NCBI GenBank assembly: GCA_905331475.1
Contig: CAJNYU010002045.1
Span: forward strand, 315,937 to 379,936
Source: Rotaria socialis
Lineage: Eukaryota; Rotifera; Eurotatoria; Philodinida; Philodinidae
Length of the DNA stretch: 64,000 bases
Direction of reading: 5' to 3'
The number at the start of each line of letters is the position of its first letter. The stretch's first letter is position 1. Shown here in pieces: positions 12,647-25,139 of the stretch. The notes under the pieces were generated by a model. That model did no database searches. It was not told where the DNA came from and saw nothing but the letters and a program-made list of their open reading frames with translations. Made by a program: the position numbers and the translations under genes.

Positions 12647-13531
12647 TTAAATTTCCTCTGTACCACTTGTTGTTTCGCTAAGGACTTCATTGTGACGAAA
12701 TTTTGGATTTCTTAGCTGAGGAGATTTTGATTTCAGAACATTCACCAGATAATTTGTCATCGCTTGCATATCTACTACAGGAGGGTTACCACTTTTTCCA
12801 GGTTGCAGTTCGACCTCTTCTAATTCACTAGAAGTTTCATTAGAGGATAATTTATTTGCAAGATTTGATTGTTTCGAACTAACAACTGTAGCTTGAGTGC
12901 GTTTAAATGGAATTTTTACCGATTCTTTTGAGTCAGTCGATCTTGCACTAATGATACTATGATGCTTAAATGAAGATACACCTGATTCAATGTTTACACT
13001 GTTAGGAATTGATTCTTGATGAGTATTGAACCGGTTTCCTCTGTGACGATATACTACAATATTTGAATTGGGCAATCGTGAATTAATAGGATAATCATTA
13101 GAATAAGATTCATTCGATGATACTGGAATAAAAGCAATGCTTGAATTCATGATGTGTGATCTAGAATTTTGTTCGTTCGATATTGAAGGTTCTTTTGAAT
13201 CGATTGATGTTGAATTTATAGTATTACTATCAAGTCTACTTGGTTGATCAGACTTCTTTGAAGGTTCGCCCTCAGTGTTGTTATGATAATCGTTTGATTT
13301 AATTGATGAAGTACGTTTTGAATTTGATATTGAATCTTCTGATTGATTCGAAATAACTGAGGAAACAACTAATTGAGTTGTCAAATGTAAGGGATTTCTA
13401 TAAACGACTTTTGAATATGTTTTTATTACTTCTGGTTCATTTGATATATCTTGAACGATGTTCATGTGTGATACGTTTGATTTGGTATTTTCAGATATAT
13501 TAGGTTTAATTTTGAACTGTTTGCAACCCAT
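12647..13531 (-). CDS. Ser/Asn-rich orphan protein with MGC N-terminus
   Basis: One open frame of 294 residues starting at a real ATG (13531). I recognise no domain. The composition is rich in Ser, Asn, Thr, Glu and Lys, with few hydrophobic stretches, so most of it is probably disordered. The N-terminus MGCKQFKIKP has Gly2 and Cys3 followed by basic residues, the pattern of an N-myristoylated and palmitoylated membrane anchor (inference). The C-terminal ~45 residues (MQAMTNYLVNVLKSKSPQL ... TSGTEEI) are the only part that looks helical. A chance ORF of 885 bp is unlikely at this AT content, so I take it as coding. Further 5' exons are not excluded. Confidence 0.6.
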   Translation of the reverse strand: MGCKQFKIKPNISENTKSNVSHMNIVQDISNEPEVIKTYSKVVYRNPLHLTTQLVVSSVISNQSEDSISNSKRTSSIKSNDYHNNTEGEPSKKSDQPSRLDSNTINSTSIDSKEPSISNEQNSRSHIMNSSIAFIPVSSNESYSNDYPINSRLPNSNIVVYRHRGNRFNTHQESIPNSVNIESGVSSFKHHSIISARSTDSKESVKIPFKRTQATVVSSKQSNLANKLSSNETSSELEEVELQPGKSGNPPVVDMQAMTNYLVNVLKSKSPQLRNPKFRHNEVLSETTSGTEEI

Positions 13532-14716
13532 GAAATGATTTTGTCTTTTTAGATTACAATCAAGTCATTTTTGAGGAAGTTTTCATGTTAACATTTTAGT
13601 AGAATTTTGTCTTAGTCTTTTTAACGTTTTCTGTTCTTATTACCATCTATGGTTAATTTTGATTCGCGTACTACTGAATGTTATCTTATCAGGACACATT
13701 AATGCAAATAAAACAAAACGTTGAAAGATTTTGCACATAGATTGTTAATAGAGACTATTTTACAAGGCCATAATATACGAATGTCACTAGTTATAATATG
13801 ATACTTTTATGTTACACAATTACCAAAATTCTTTTCTTATTCGATTTAAGTACCATACAATGAGCTGTGCTAAAGAAAATACGACTTCAATTATTTCGAT
13901 GCCATAATAAAGATGGCACAGTATTTTTGAGCAAAGATTTCAATCTTTGACACTTTAATTCAATAAAGTTCTCAATCAGGTTAGTGTTTTCTAAAAATTT
14001 TCGCCACTTAGTCTGTTCCTATGCTAAAAACTTTGAACATAAAATATTTTCTAATTCTAGGTAATACCAATAATTATTTTCTTTACTTGCCCATCCATAT
14101 CAGAATATCCGCAAAACAGTTGACACTGTCAGAATACATGATTCTTCTTTTTATTAACTGTATCTGTGAAAAATTTAAACGTTAATGGAGTAGATCCTGG
14201 AACACTTGCTGAAAAACGCAAACTATGTGTGATGTAGCAGCAGTTTAGCTTTGAAACTTTAATGCAAACTAAACTGTTTATTCATCGTTCAGTAGGACAT
14301 ATAGAATCGACCTGATCAAAGTTCAAAAGAAATAAAATCATCTATTAAATAGAAATGATTTCATTCGTAAAAATCGTTTAGATAAACATTTGATTGTGCT
14401 TGAACTAAAATCGAATATACATCGACAGTAGTGCGCTCTTTTCTTTGAAAATATAATCAATTTTTTGAAATAAATCATTATTTCTTTTAAATCTTGAATT
14501 TTCTATCGCCAAATACGATTTTTCTACAATCGATGGTACTTCTATAAACGAATTTCACACACCGTTGTAAAGGAGTTCAGTGAACTAAAAGAATAAAAAA
14601 TTGTAACTTGAACAAAGATTATATATATTGAAACTAGTATACATTATCATTTCTAAATTCGATTACGACTATTCGATCAGTTTCTTTTCTCATCTCACAC
14701 TTTTTCTTTCAAAGAA
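13532..14716. other. Intergenic between divergent genes
   Basis: About 1.2 kb with no ORF or repeat of note. It should hold promoters for the orphan gene (-) and the DUF1761 gene (+). Confidence 0.55.
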
Positions 14717-15223
14717 ATGCTGGAACTATTGTCAATATCATTTACATTTACATCAATAGCTAAATTGGTTTTGATTATTGGTGCAAATCTGTTTCTCGGC
14801 TATACATGGTACTCACCAGTAGGCTTTCAAAATCAATGGATGAAAGCAAAGCAATGGAAAGAAGACGATTGTGAACACGATAATTTCCCTATTGTTATGT
14901 CATTTATAGGAGCCTTATTAAGTTCTGCGTTGTTAAATATAGTATTAACTGCATTTAATATTGGCACACATCAATTTCTTAGTGCCGTGTTGGTTTCTGC
15001 AATACTTTGTGGATTTTATGCCGTAAGTTCTTTTTACTCCGCTGAAAAAATTGTTTACTTATATAAAATATTTGAAATTTATTATTTTTAGTTTAATGCT
15101 TGGAGTCATGTATTTTTCACAAAGAAGAACGAGTATAAACAGCATCGTACATTATATTTAATTGATATTGGCTTTATATTCATTTTTTACACCATTGCAT
15201 CACTTATATTAGTTAGCTTTTAA
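14717..15223 (+). CDS. DUF1761-like small membrane protein
   Basis: Two exons (14717-15022 and 15092-15223, 69-bp intron with GTAAGT donor) encode 145 residues. Four hydrophobic segments are visible: ~12-32 (AKLVLIIGANLFLGYTWY), ~58-80, ~85-103 and ~122-143. The first ends in GYTWYSPVGFQNQWMK, matching the G-Y-x-W-Y-x-P...W motif that I associate with DUF1761 membrane proteins of bacteria and eukaryotes. Function in the family is unknown to me. Translating through the intron gives only a short premature tail, while splicing restores a fourth membrane segment, which supports the intron. Family call moderately sure. Confidence 0.75.
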
Positions 15224-17084
15224 TATTGTTCAATTCTTTGTTGTGTCATATATTAAGTCAGATTTTGGTTATATGTATTCTTTGTCTGTAGTTATATTTT
15301 TTTCCTTTTACTTTATTCTTAAGATGAAAACATTATTCTAGACGAACTGTAATCCAGTGTTTTTTTTCTATTAATGACAAAGACTTGTTCTATGCAATAT
15401 TAAAATTTATGTTGAAAATAATTTGCGTATATTTATACACAGTCAAATTGAATTTAAAACTCGATTTACTTAGATTACAAAAGTTGATTACTTGATTTGA
15501 TTATTCGATTTAAATTATCATTTTCTAGTTTTCTTATTAAAAGAATAATTTATCGTATTAGAAGTCAACTATCGCACTGTTTATTAGTCATTAATTGAGA
15601 GCAATCGGGATTCATCTGAAATATATTCTCTTTGTATGAAAACGAATATATAACTGAAAGCTTGATGGTATCACTTTTCTTCGCATGATATACTATTTAA
15701 TATGGGCTATATGAATTCAGTCGATAAATATTGAATAAAGTAAATTTGAAAGTAATAATAATTACCATTGATTTCAATGATAGATATCGCATCTTTTGCT
15801 AAACTAGTTTTTAATTTACAGATGAAATATCTTGTTTATTTTATTGTGTAGAAAGAATAAATACGTACATCAATAAAGTTAAACATATGTTCGTGAAGCA
15901 AGATTGGTAGAGAACACAAATTTCATTTTATACTTCATCTTGCTTTTATTCATTTTAAGACCCTGATCTATTAGTGTAACAAAATTTTAATAGTGTAGAA
16001 AAACGGACTTTAATATGAATAGACTCATTTGTGAGAAGAGATCTGCAGTACAGTTTTTAGCCTCTTGGATTACATAAAACTACTCTGCTTATTATCCAGT
16101 AGGTTCATGAAGATCATTTGTAGTTTTTTTTATGCATCATCTTCAAGATCTTTTTATTCAAAACGTAGCTCAATTTTATGTTTCTCATATGATTCTTTTT
16201 GATTTTTGATTGATTTCTTACTAACATGTTTAACCGGTGAAACCAAATAGATTTCGATTGAATTCCCACAATATTATGTATGGCAGATTATTTGTTTCGC
16301 ATAAAGTATGAGTTTTAAAATTATTTTTACTTAAATCTAGATATAAGACTCGCCATATACCTAGACTATATCTTATAGGCACAGAAAGTGTGGCAATATA
16401 ACATTGAACATCCTTTTTATGAGACCATATCGTTTTATTTTAACAATGAACAACGTTCGATATTGTTTATTATGTACGAACACATTTAGAAAATTATTTT
16501 TTGATGCCGTGTGTTAATATTTACTTCTTTTTGGTATTTTATTTACTTTCTGAAGTCAACTAGTTTTTTATGTGACCCAAGATATCATTGACCAACATTT
16601 AAGTTAATTAATATAATCAAAACAGTTAATGTCACTTTTAGTTTTTGAGTAAATTTAAAAAACGTAGTACGCAAAAGACCCATCGTTTGTACATTTTTTT
16701 CTTTTTTCTACTGTCTCATAGATTTTACACTAAACGAATTGATCACTAAACAGTACAAGTTATAGGAACCAAATCAAAACTGTAACGTCGCTATCGTTTT
16801 TATCAATAGCAAAATAGCAAAGAAAAACAAATAAAAATGAAAGAATTAAAAATGAGCGAAAGATAGACTTAATGCTGAAGTCGAAAAACAAAATTTTCAA
16901 GCATCAGTTAGCAGAACCAAACGCTTACGGAAAAGACTAGAAGCAAAAATAAAATTTTGTTGTTCAACAGATTAACATAAACAAAAAGAAAAATTAGCCT
17001 AGAAGCTACAGAAAAGTAAAACAAAACATGAAAGTATATCAGACCGAAAGGCAAATAAATCAAAAGCCTACGTATTGTTTTTTT
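15224..17084. other. Intergenic, no gene seen
   Basis: About 1.9 kb of AT-rich DNA between the DUF1761 gene (+) and the convergent CLU gene (-). No coding exon or structured repeat recognised. Confidence 0.6.
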
Positions 17085-20000
17085 TCAATCAATTTCATTA
17101 TTCAATAATGCTGCTGCTTGATCAACTGCTTCAGATATCGTCATAGAAGACACTGATGTTTGTTGATTGCCAATTGATTGTTTTGCGAATTCATCACGAA
17201 GGATTTCAAGATCTTTTTCTCGTATTTGAATAAATAGAATACCATTAACAACATTAAGCATTTCTAAGACATTTTGAAAACTTGGTTGTTGAATCTAAAT
17301 TTATTTTATAGAAAATTGAACTGCATGAAAGAATACTAGCGTAACAGATGTCAACTACCATGTATGCTTAGAATCTGTAAGTATATATGGACATACAATA
17401 GTAAGAATGGAGTTTAGGACTAACGTTCTAGATCAATCGCTTACATAGATTTGTGTTTAAAAAATGAAAAGAAAAAAATGTCTAAACAATATTTGTTAGA
17501 AGAAAATATGTCGATCGTATTAAACGTGGAACATTTCAAGGAATTAGCGATGCTGATTGGGCTACGGGTAGATGTGTATGGTGATGAGTAGAAGTCTCGG
17601 TGGATGTAATGTTAACGTTTAAACGAATGTGCATCTCAGTAACTTGAATTTAGATATATACTTGAGTTAGTCTCTAGAATGATGTATACATGTGGTTACA
17701 AATAAACGTGTGTATATACGGCTGTAGCTAAATTTTGAACCTCCAACAATTTTGGACCAGGCTCCACACCATTAAAAACTTCTACACTAGAACAAGTATT
17801 ATCAACTAAGTCTTCTAAAGCGCTTATCAGCAGCAGTATAGTCAGATAAAACTAATCAAGTGCAGATCTTACCGGGCAGATTCCTATTGTAAACGAAATG
17901 AAGATTTAAGCTTGCACCTGCTTTGATTGTTGAAATCACGCTCAAATTTTAACTTTCTGAACAAGTGTCCTGATTTTAAGCCCTTCCACTTGTTTTCAAT
18001 TAACATTCATTTTTCGATACTTTCTCTTTCGGTATTTTTACTACTTTGCGACCATACGAATTAGATTGTAGCTCTAAACATAAGATTGGCATGAGTAAGA
18101 AGAGCCCGTCGGGGGNNNNNNNNNNCACCCCCACCTCCCCCCCCCCCCCCCCCTACACACACATATACTAAGCAAACTGATCAGCATTCGTATTTAGGAA
18201 TATGAAAATATATTCAACATCCTAGAGGACTGATTATTCGAGATCAACAGCCACTAGCGATGTGTCTAGAATTTCCCCAAAATTGATTGTACTGTTGTTC
18301 GAACATAGTGCACAATGGCTCATGTGTATTGTAAAATATAGTCACTTAGGCATAGTGATTATACAAAAAATAAATGCTTGGTGAATTAGTCGATGTTTCC
18401 TTATGGGCAGCTATTCGTTAGTCTTAATGCAAACTGTAGATTTTTATTAAAGTTTTTTTAACTCTTTCTAGAATTGTACTTATTAGTCTGAAGAAAAACT
18501 ATATTTTATCCTCTAGAAGACATTCATTCTCTTGTATCAACCAGACTCCATTTAAGAGAATATTTGTCTGAGAAAAATTTGTGCGTTTCGCTATAAAAAG
18601 AGAACTCAGATGAATTGATTTCAATACACTACAGTCAAATGTTTTGAGAAACTTCACGTTTAAGTAAACAATATTGTCTTCAAGTCTCATAAAAGGGTCT
18701 TGTTGTATAGAAAAATGGCACATCGATGCTCTGGTATTGATGTCGAACCGTGAAAGACATTCAGATATTGTTCTCTTCCAGGAAATACGTGAAACTTTCA
18801 AATATTTTAAGATCATAGATAAACCTTCGTTTTCATATGGAAAACACGAAAGTAATTAAGAAATGTCTTGGCTAAAGAAAGACTAATTTAGGTCTTATCT
18901 GACAGCAGTTTGGAGATGATAATAATTTTCTTTGCAATTATAGAATCGAAGCATTTCATAGGTGCGATGTAATATATTATATCTGTTTCTAGATTTCCAA
19001 CATATTTTTTACTTTAGATCGAGTGAATCAAATATTCTTGTTAAGAATTATAATAAATAGCAAATATTGAAATACTTACGGTTAAACTTGGTATGACAAG
19101 TAATTGACCTTTGACAACATCATTTATTCTTCTTTGTAGAACAACAGCTTGTTCAGTTAAATGTTTAAGCACTTGAGCACTTTCGCGTGTTCTTTCGTGT
19201 TCATCACCAAGCTACGGAAATGATGAAAAATGAACGATACAAATCAATTACGATACTTGATAAGTTCATTTTTACTTGTAACTTATAGATTTGATAAGCT
19301 TCACGTTCACTGTTCAATGCTGATCGAAAATCTCCACGACATGATTGAATACGTGCACAAAGATGATGTGATAGAGCTACTTTAAGACTCTTTGTTCCAT
19401 AGAAACTAAAAAGAAAATAGTGTTAAAAAATTTAACGACCAAGCTCGAGTAACGGATCAGATTTCAACACGAAACTCTATTGGTGCAATATCTCTATTAA
19501 AAATAGGCGAAACAAACTCTCAACTAATTCATGGCAAGTAATATTCTGTTGAATAATCGTTCTTAAAATTGAAATTGAATAGATTTCATGCTGATTTGAA
19601 ATAATGGTTGGCCGTACAAAGGCCGAAAGGAAAAATACCGAAAGAAAAACACCGAAAGAAAAATATCGAAAGGAAAAAATGTCGAACGAATAAATGTCGA
19701 AGAGAAAAATGTCGAAAAGGAAAAATGTCGAAAACAGAAAAGATAGAAAAAAAGGGACGTCTCTACTAAATGAAGGTTCTAATAGTTTATTGTTCATTGT
19801 TGTTAATCTGATTATTCCAGTGGTTTGACACTGTTAACCATTGATACTATTAATACTATTGATAAGTAATATCTTATGAAAACTAGCTAAAATGGGCGTA
19901 AAATAGTATACAACGATTAAAATTCTATCATGATGACTACAGCTTGCTCATTTTTATCTGGTGACAATCATCCGCCAACTCCAGTTATTTCATTTATTCA

Positions 20001-23000
20001 GTCGTAAAAAGGAAAACCTTTCCTTGTATCAGATAAATATATTTTCAAAATGAATAAAACAACAACAACTAGTAAATATTGGATATGTATATCTTTCTTT
20101 GTAACTCTCATTTATCTATGACTTATGCTATGATGCTATTATGATTTCAAGAATAAAAACATCTTAGTGCAAATTTTCGACATTTTTCCTTTCGTCATTT
20201 TCGACATTTTTCCCTTTCTATATTTTTTCTTTCGATATTTTTCCCTTTCGACATTTTTCCTTTCGGTCTTTCTACGGCACACCGAAATAATGACTGCAAT
20301 AGGAAACGCATTTATATGTGCTTAACGTCGCGCTTCTTTTTAAGATCATGAATATTTTTGAATACAAGATAATTTGTTTTATTGATCATTCTGGCAAGCA
20401 AATAGCATTTCAACTATACTTTCTGATGATCATTGTAGTGAACCTAGTCTGCAATATTGATCCATGCGAAGATCAATAGCAATATTCAATCATTCAATTC
20501 GAAAATTCATTCTGTTCATTCATATATGTTTTTGATTAGGAGGTGTCAAAAGAAAAAAAGTAAAGGAATATCTTACATTTTGTTTAGTTGAAGAGATTTT
20601 TCCATAAATTTTAAAGCATTTTCATAATCACCATATGATTGTAAAATTAATCCAAGATTACTCTATTCAAAGTTTTCCAAAGTAGATATTCAAAACATAT
20701 ACAATTGAAAAGAAATATAGATACTTTTTCTTACATCGATAAGACTAATTTGTGGATGATTTTCACCACAACATATGAGTATAATATATCGAGCACGACA
20801 TAGTAATTTCGATGCATTTATTGAAAGCCCATTCGCAAATGAATATAATGCCATGTGAATCTAGATAGAAGTAATTTTCGGTTCACATTGTATACTATAC
20901 TGACACTTACATATTCTGTTGCTGTTTGTGGATGATCAATACCTAAAACTCGTTCAGACATCATAACAGCTTTATGTTGTGTCATGAGTGCTTCTTGATA
21001 GTCTCCCATAATATAATTCAATCGTGCAAGCAATCTTAAACACATACTGATTTCCGGATGCATTGGTCCATAAACATTATTTAATAAGTTATGTGCTTCA
21101 GATATTAAATCAAAGCCTTCACGAAGTAAGCCTTGTTGAATTTTTTGTTGTCCACTTGTAAAAAATTGATAAGCATCACTTGGCTAATAGAAAATTAAAG
21201 AAATAATAATTGAAATTTATTTATCTATTGTTTAGTTTTCTACTTTTGGTGGAACATGTTTTATTATTGGATAAATATTGATGATATCAAGCTCATTAAA
21301 GCATTCATTATTGAAACGTGATGTTTTATTCAGGAATTCAAATTGATATTCACGCATAGTTATTTGTAAGCCAGATTTTCGGCAAAATGAACGTAGAATA
21401 CATGTGCGACGAACAGAATATTCGTGAATGAAAGATTCAATATCATCACTAAAAATAACATATGTGGGTGAAAAGTGTAATAGAAGAATTTTAAAATTTG
21501 GAAACACGAAAACATTTTTATATCCCTAGCTTAGTCCTTACCGAGCATAATGAGTGAAACAATCTTTCACATGTCTCAGCACTACAATTGTCTTCGGTGA
21601 AAAGAAGACAGAATGATTTAACAAAAGTAAAATAGTCTCGCTTTCGATTTTCAAAAATACAAATCATAGAAGGTACAATCTCCATTTTGCTGCATCTATA
21701 ATCCTAGTACTCCACATATACTCTCGCGGTAGTTGTCATACCCAAGTGTGATATAATCGTCGATTAGATAACTTGAGGAATATGTAAGATGTCATATGTG
21801 CAGAGTTTGGAGCGAGTACTCAGGATATAGAAGTTCATTGAAATTAGGAATAAATTGAGTTTTCAAAAGCATCTAGGACTTCAGTATCTCATCAAAGCAC
21901 GAATCCAACTACCTGATATATGCATATCCTATTAATTTAACATAGCACATGGCATGTGTCGACAGACGCGACTCGATATTCCGATTCATAAATATAGATT
22001 AAAATCTGTCTCAACCTATTTTGTTATAGTCAGTTACGATAAACTAAGCATCAATACTTTGACAAGAATACAAATTTAAAAGAGATCTGACGCCTTTCTG
22101 TAAAGATTTTCACATCAATTTTCTAAAATGAAAAGAATCAACAGATCAAACTCCATGAAATTGGCTGCATACTTATGTATGGAATTAAATAAGTTTACAG
22201 TGCCTTACCAATTTAAATCAAAACTATATCTTGATTTTGCTTCATTCGTTAATTGTGACCAAAGTACTTCTGACGTTAATGATGAAAATTCTAATGATTC
22301 TAAAAAGATGTTAATTTTCTTATATTTTAGCATTTTTCTTCTTTAAAATATTAACCATTTCTTATAGTTGGAATATATTTACGTTGTTGCTGCTTTTTAT
22401 TTTTATTTTTATTTTTAGAATTTGTTTTTTGAGATGAAATATTTGTTGAATTTGACAACAATACATTTGGTGCATTATTCGTTGACTGAGAAGATAATGC
22501 TGATAATTCATCGAATGAATTATCTGTCGTAGGTGATGATATAATTGTTAGGAAACAATTAAGAAAATGACTTATTGAAAATGACAAAAGATGAGTCGGC
22601 ACTGATTGTAAGTATGTACGGAATACATGTTTTGCACTTCGACAAAGAATTTCAGTAGCAACTATTTCCTAAATAAATTTAAGAAAATTCAATACGATGA
22701 ATACAAAACTAAGTTATTGATTTACGTATATGTAACCAAGAGAAGGTTGTTGAGTAACAACTTGAGCTACTCGACCAAGATAACGAATATTGATTCCTCT
22801 AAATAAAACAAATAAATATTGATTAATTTCAGTTCATCTATGGATTCAACCAAACAATTGAATATCGGACGCATGAAACAATTCTATTAGATGAGCAATC
22901 TCGTCTTCTATTGATCTGCACAAGTGACTTTCATACTGTAGTTTTATCATGAAAACATTCGACGATAGTTGACAAAAGAAAATCGACTATTTTTTTAATG

Positions 23001-25040
23001 GACTAACTAGCATTCGAAGTTACTTTTTAATGTTGATTTAAAACTTAAATGCCAGATTCTAGATAACACTGTATTGCAGTTGACAACTCCAATGAAATAG
23101 CTGTAATTTACGGAGTGGTGTCACATATCCAAAATTTTGGAGATGCCACCACATCTCCCACAGGAGATGTCGCGTCTCCCGCTGGAGACGTGACACCCAC
23201 AGTCGGGAGATCCGGTCATTCACCACTGGAGATATAAGATCTCCTTTAGAGATGCGCATCCCCCACACCAACACCCACATCTCTCGCGCGAGATGCGGCG
23301 TCTCCCGCGGGAGATGTGGTGGCATCTCCAAAATTTTGGATATGTGACACAGCTGATTGATTGATATCTGATCCAATGTTTCAGTTATTATTCACCTTGA
23401 ATGCATAGCTTCCGAAAGACTTTCACCATCGACTGGTACACCAGAGTGATCTTGAAAGTCTTGTATCATTAATGGAATTTGTTTTAATACTAAGTATTCA
23501 GCTGCTTCTTTCAATAATTTTATATCAGCTGCTGTTTCATCAGGCTAGAAAAGCAAATCATTGACATTTGGATAAACGAGTAGAATTGAAACTTTTAGTT
23601 TTAAATACCGTTTGATCAAGTGTTACATATGGTTGAAATAAATCAGGATTAAAACGAATGTCAAACTCGTTATCTTTTACTGATCCAATCGAACGACATG
23701 CTGATTGAATTATTTCTCGGCTATTATCTTCAACTAAAAATTAAAATTATAATACTCTTAATCATGTTGATCGATTGATTCATTCAATCTATTTTTACCA
23801 CTGATTTCATTGACTATACGTTTAGCTTCTTCCACGTTGGCTTGTTCAGTAGTTTCGCTTGATGCAGCCTAGATTATAAATAGTATGACCTTGTAAATTA
23901 ATGATAAAACTTAAAAGACATACTTCACCAGATCGTAGTTTTGATAAGTTGAGTGCTATTGAACGATAAAAATCTACATATTTTTGTCTAGACATGAAAT
24001 AGAATTATTATATACTAATAACGACAAAAAATAATCTTACTCAACAAAAGCATCAATTAATTCTTGTCTTAAACAACATAAACGATGCTTATATGTTTTT
24101 GGATAATCAAGTTGTTTCATCGCTGATGATATATGTTCAGCATCAACTAAAGATGTTAAAACAAAATGTAAATAATGAAATTATTCACAAACATTTGCTA
24201 TGAACAATCAAAAACTATTGCAGTAATTGATTAGAAGACTATTTTATCGACGTTTCTAAGTTCTTAGTCACTTACTTTGTACTACATCAACAATAAGAAT
24301 AGATACTCTTTTTTAGAGTCGTATCAAATCTCTAGTACACAGATATAACTTTTAGATCAAAAAAAGTGAACTCATGTACTTTTTATAAACACTTCATCAT
24401 GTATTGTAGTTAATTATTGAATATCTTAGGGAAAATTTATATGGTACTGTAAAATTTCTACCATAGAACAGCCCCATCTAATTAATTCACATCAAACTGA
24501 TTAAATAATTGTACCTCATGATCGAGAATACAATATATATATCAGAGATGAACTTAAATTTCTCTAGTTTATTTTTAATAGAAATGGATTACTTGCAACT
24601 GAATATTTATACTTGATAGAGCTAAATAAAAAATAGAACAAGACGGTATGTGAGTATTCGGTCAACAATATTGAGCCTATTTATGTTCTTCGTTATCTTT
24701 CGATTCGTCTATCTCAGAAATGATTCAGCCAACAAATTTTTATTTCATTTCGACTAAGAAAATATTTATTTACTTGATAAATAGTTAAGATCAGGTGGTG
24801 CCATACGTAATAAATCTAATAAATAATGTCTTCCGTCATTTCCAACTATGCCTTTACATTCGACAGCTGTCAATAATTCTATACTATTTTCTTTTTCTGT
24901 TTTAACTGAATGTGGTTTAATTTTGAGCATAGTTGAAACTTTTCCCAATAGATCTTTATATTTGTCATTTGTTGTACAATTTTTACCAAAATCTGTTGAT
25001 CCGTACACAACACTTTGTTCTTGCTCTTTTTCAAGAATAC
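17085..25040 (-). CDS. Clustered mitochondria protein (CLU/CLUH), C-terminal ~800 residues; N-terminal half absent
   Basis: Sixteen exons join in frame: 24774-25040, 24041-24146, 23924-23987, 23799-23868, 23609-23733, 23396-23544, 22726-22798, 22383-22668 (or 22356-22668), 22209-22299, 21244-21448, 20911-21183, 20735-20860, 20577-20662, 19276-19405, 19080-19211, 17085-17294. They give ~796 residues. Recognisable CLUH blocks in order: [96 protein letters not shown] (TPR), SHHLCARI and [17 protein letters not shown]. The family binds mRNAs for mitochondrial proteins and controls mitochondrial distribution. The first visible exon starts in phase 1 after an acceptor, so upstream exons (CLU_N, GSKIP-like and most of the CLU domain) must exist, but none is found upstream; an EXTL gene occupies that place. 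Either the gene is truncated or rearranged, or the missing exons lie beyond a very long intron. The exons seen are intact. Confidence 0.9.
18116..18153. other. Scaffold gap next to poly-C
   Basis: Ten Ns (18116-18125) preceded by GGGGG and followed by C-rich sequence to about 18153. It lies in the last CLU intron (17295-19079). Probably an assembly gap at a G/C homopolymer. Confidence 0.9.
19606..20283. mobile_element. Foldback / hAT-like non-autonomous element in a CLU intron
   Basis: A ~678-bp element flanked by the direct repeat GAAATAAT (19598-19605 and 20284-20291; it extends to nine bases with a shared G). Left end GGTTGGCCGTACAAAGGCC and inverted right end GGTGTGCCGTAGAAAGACC are imperfect terminal repeats. 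Inward of both lie arrays of a 14-16 bp unit (CGAAAGGAAAAATGT and variants), at ~19620-19745 on one side and as the reverse complement at ~20176-20265 on the other. No transposase ORF. The 8-bp target duplication suggests the hAT superfamily (9 bp would suggest MULE). It sits between CLU exons 13 and 14 and does not break the frame. Confidence 0.8.
23118..23350. mobile_element. Short foldback element with 42-bp perfect terminal inverted repeats
   Basis: A ~233-bp palindromic element in the intron between CLU exons 6 and 7. The left arm begins GTGTCACATATCCAAAATTT at 23118, and its exact 42-base reverse complement ends at 23350. The interior is unusually GC-rich for this window and packed with GGAGAT/GGAGAC motifs and their complements, so the whole element can fold. 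No convincing target duplication abuts the arms. No ORF. Probably a MITE-like element. Confidence 0.8.
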
Positions 25041-25086
25041 CTAAAACATGGAAATCAACAAAATACGTGCAACTATCAAGAGAAAT

Positions 25087-25102
25087 TTTATTTATTTATT
25101 TA
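25087..25102 (-). terminator. Poly(A) signals of the EXTL gene
   Basis: Three overlapping AATAAA motifs on the minus strand, 38-53 bases past the EXTL stop codon and only ~50 bases before the first visible CLU exon. Confidence 0.6.
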
Positions 25103-25139
25103 TGACTACATAAATATATATATATGTATGAAATTATTT

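Noticed and set aside
19477-19797. Minus-strand ORF rich in Phe/Ser ([11 protein letters not shown] repeats)
   Set aside because: It is the translation of the tandem arm repeats of the foldback element at 19606-20283.
21542-21685. Minus-strand open stretch [19 protein letters not shown]... ending at a GTAAGG donor inside a CLU intron
   Set aside because: Its phase does not fit the next CLU exon (21244-21448), it matches nothing in the family, and exon 22209-22299 already supplies the expected [10 protein letters not shown] block.
22128-22346. Plus-strand 72-residue ORF
   Set aside because: It is antisense to the phased CLU exon 22209-22299.
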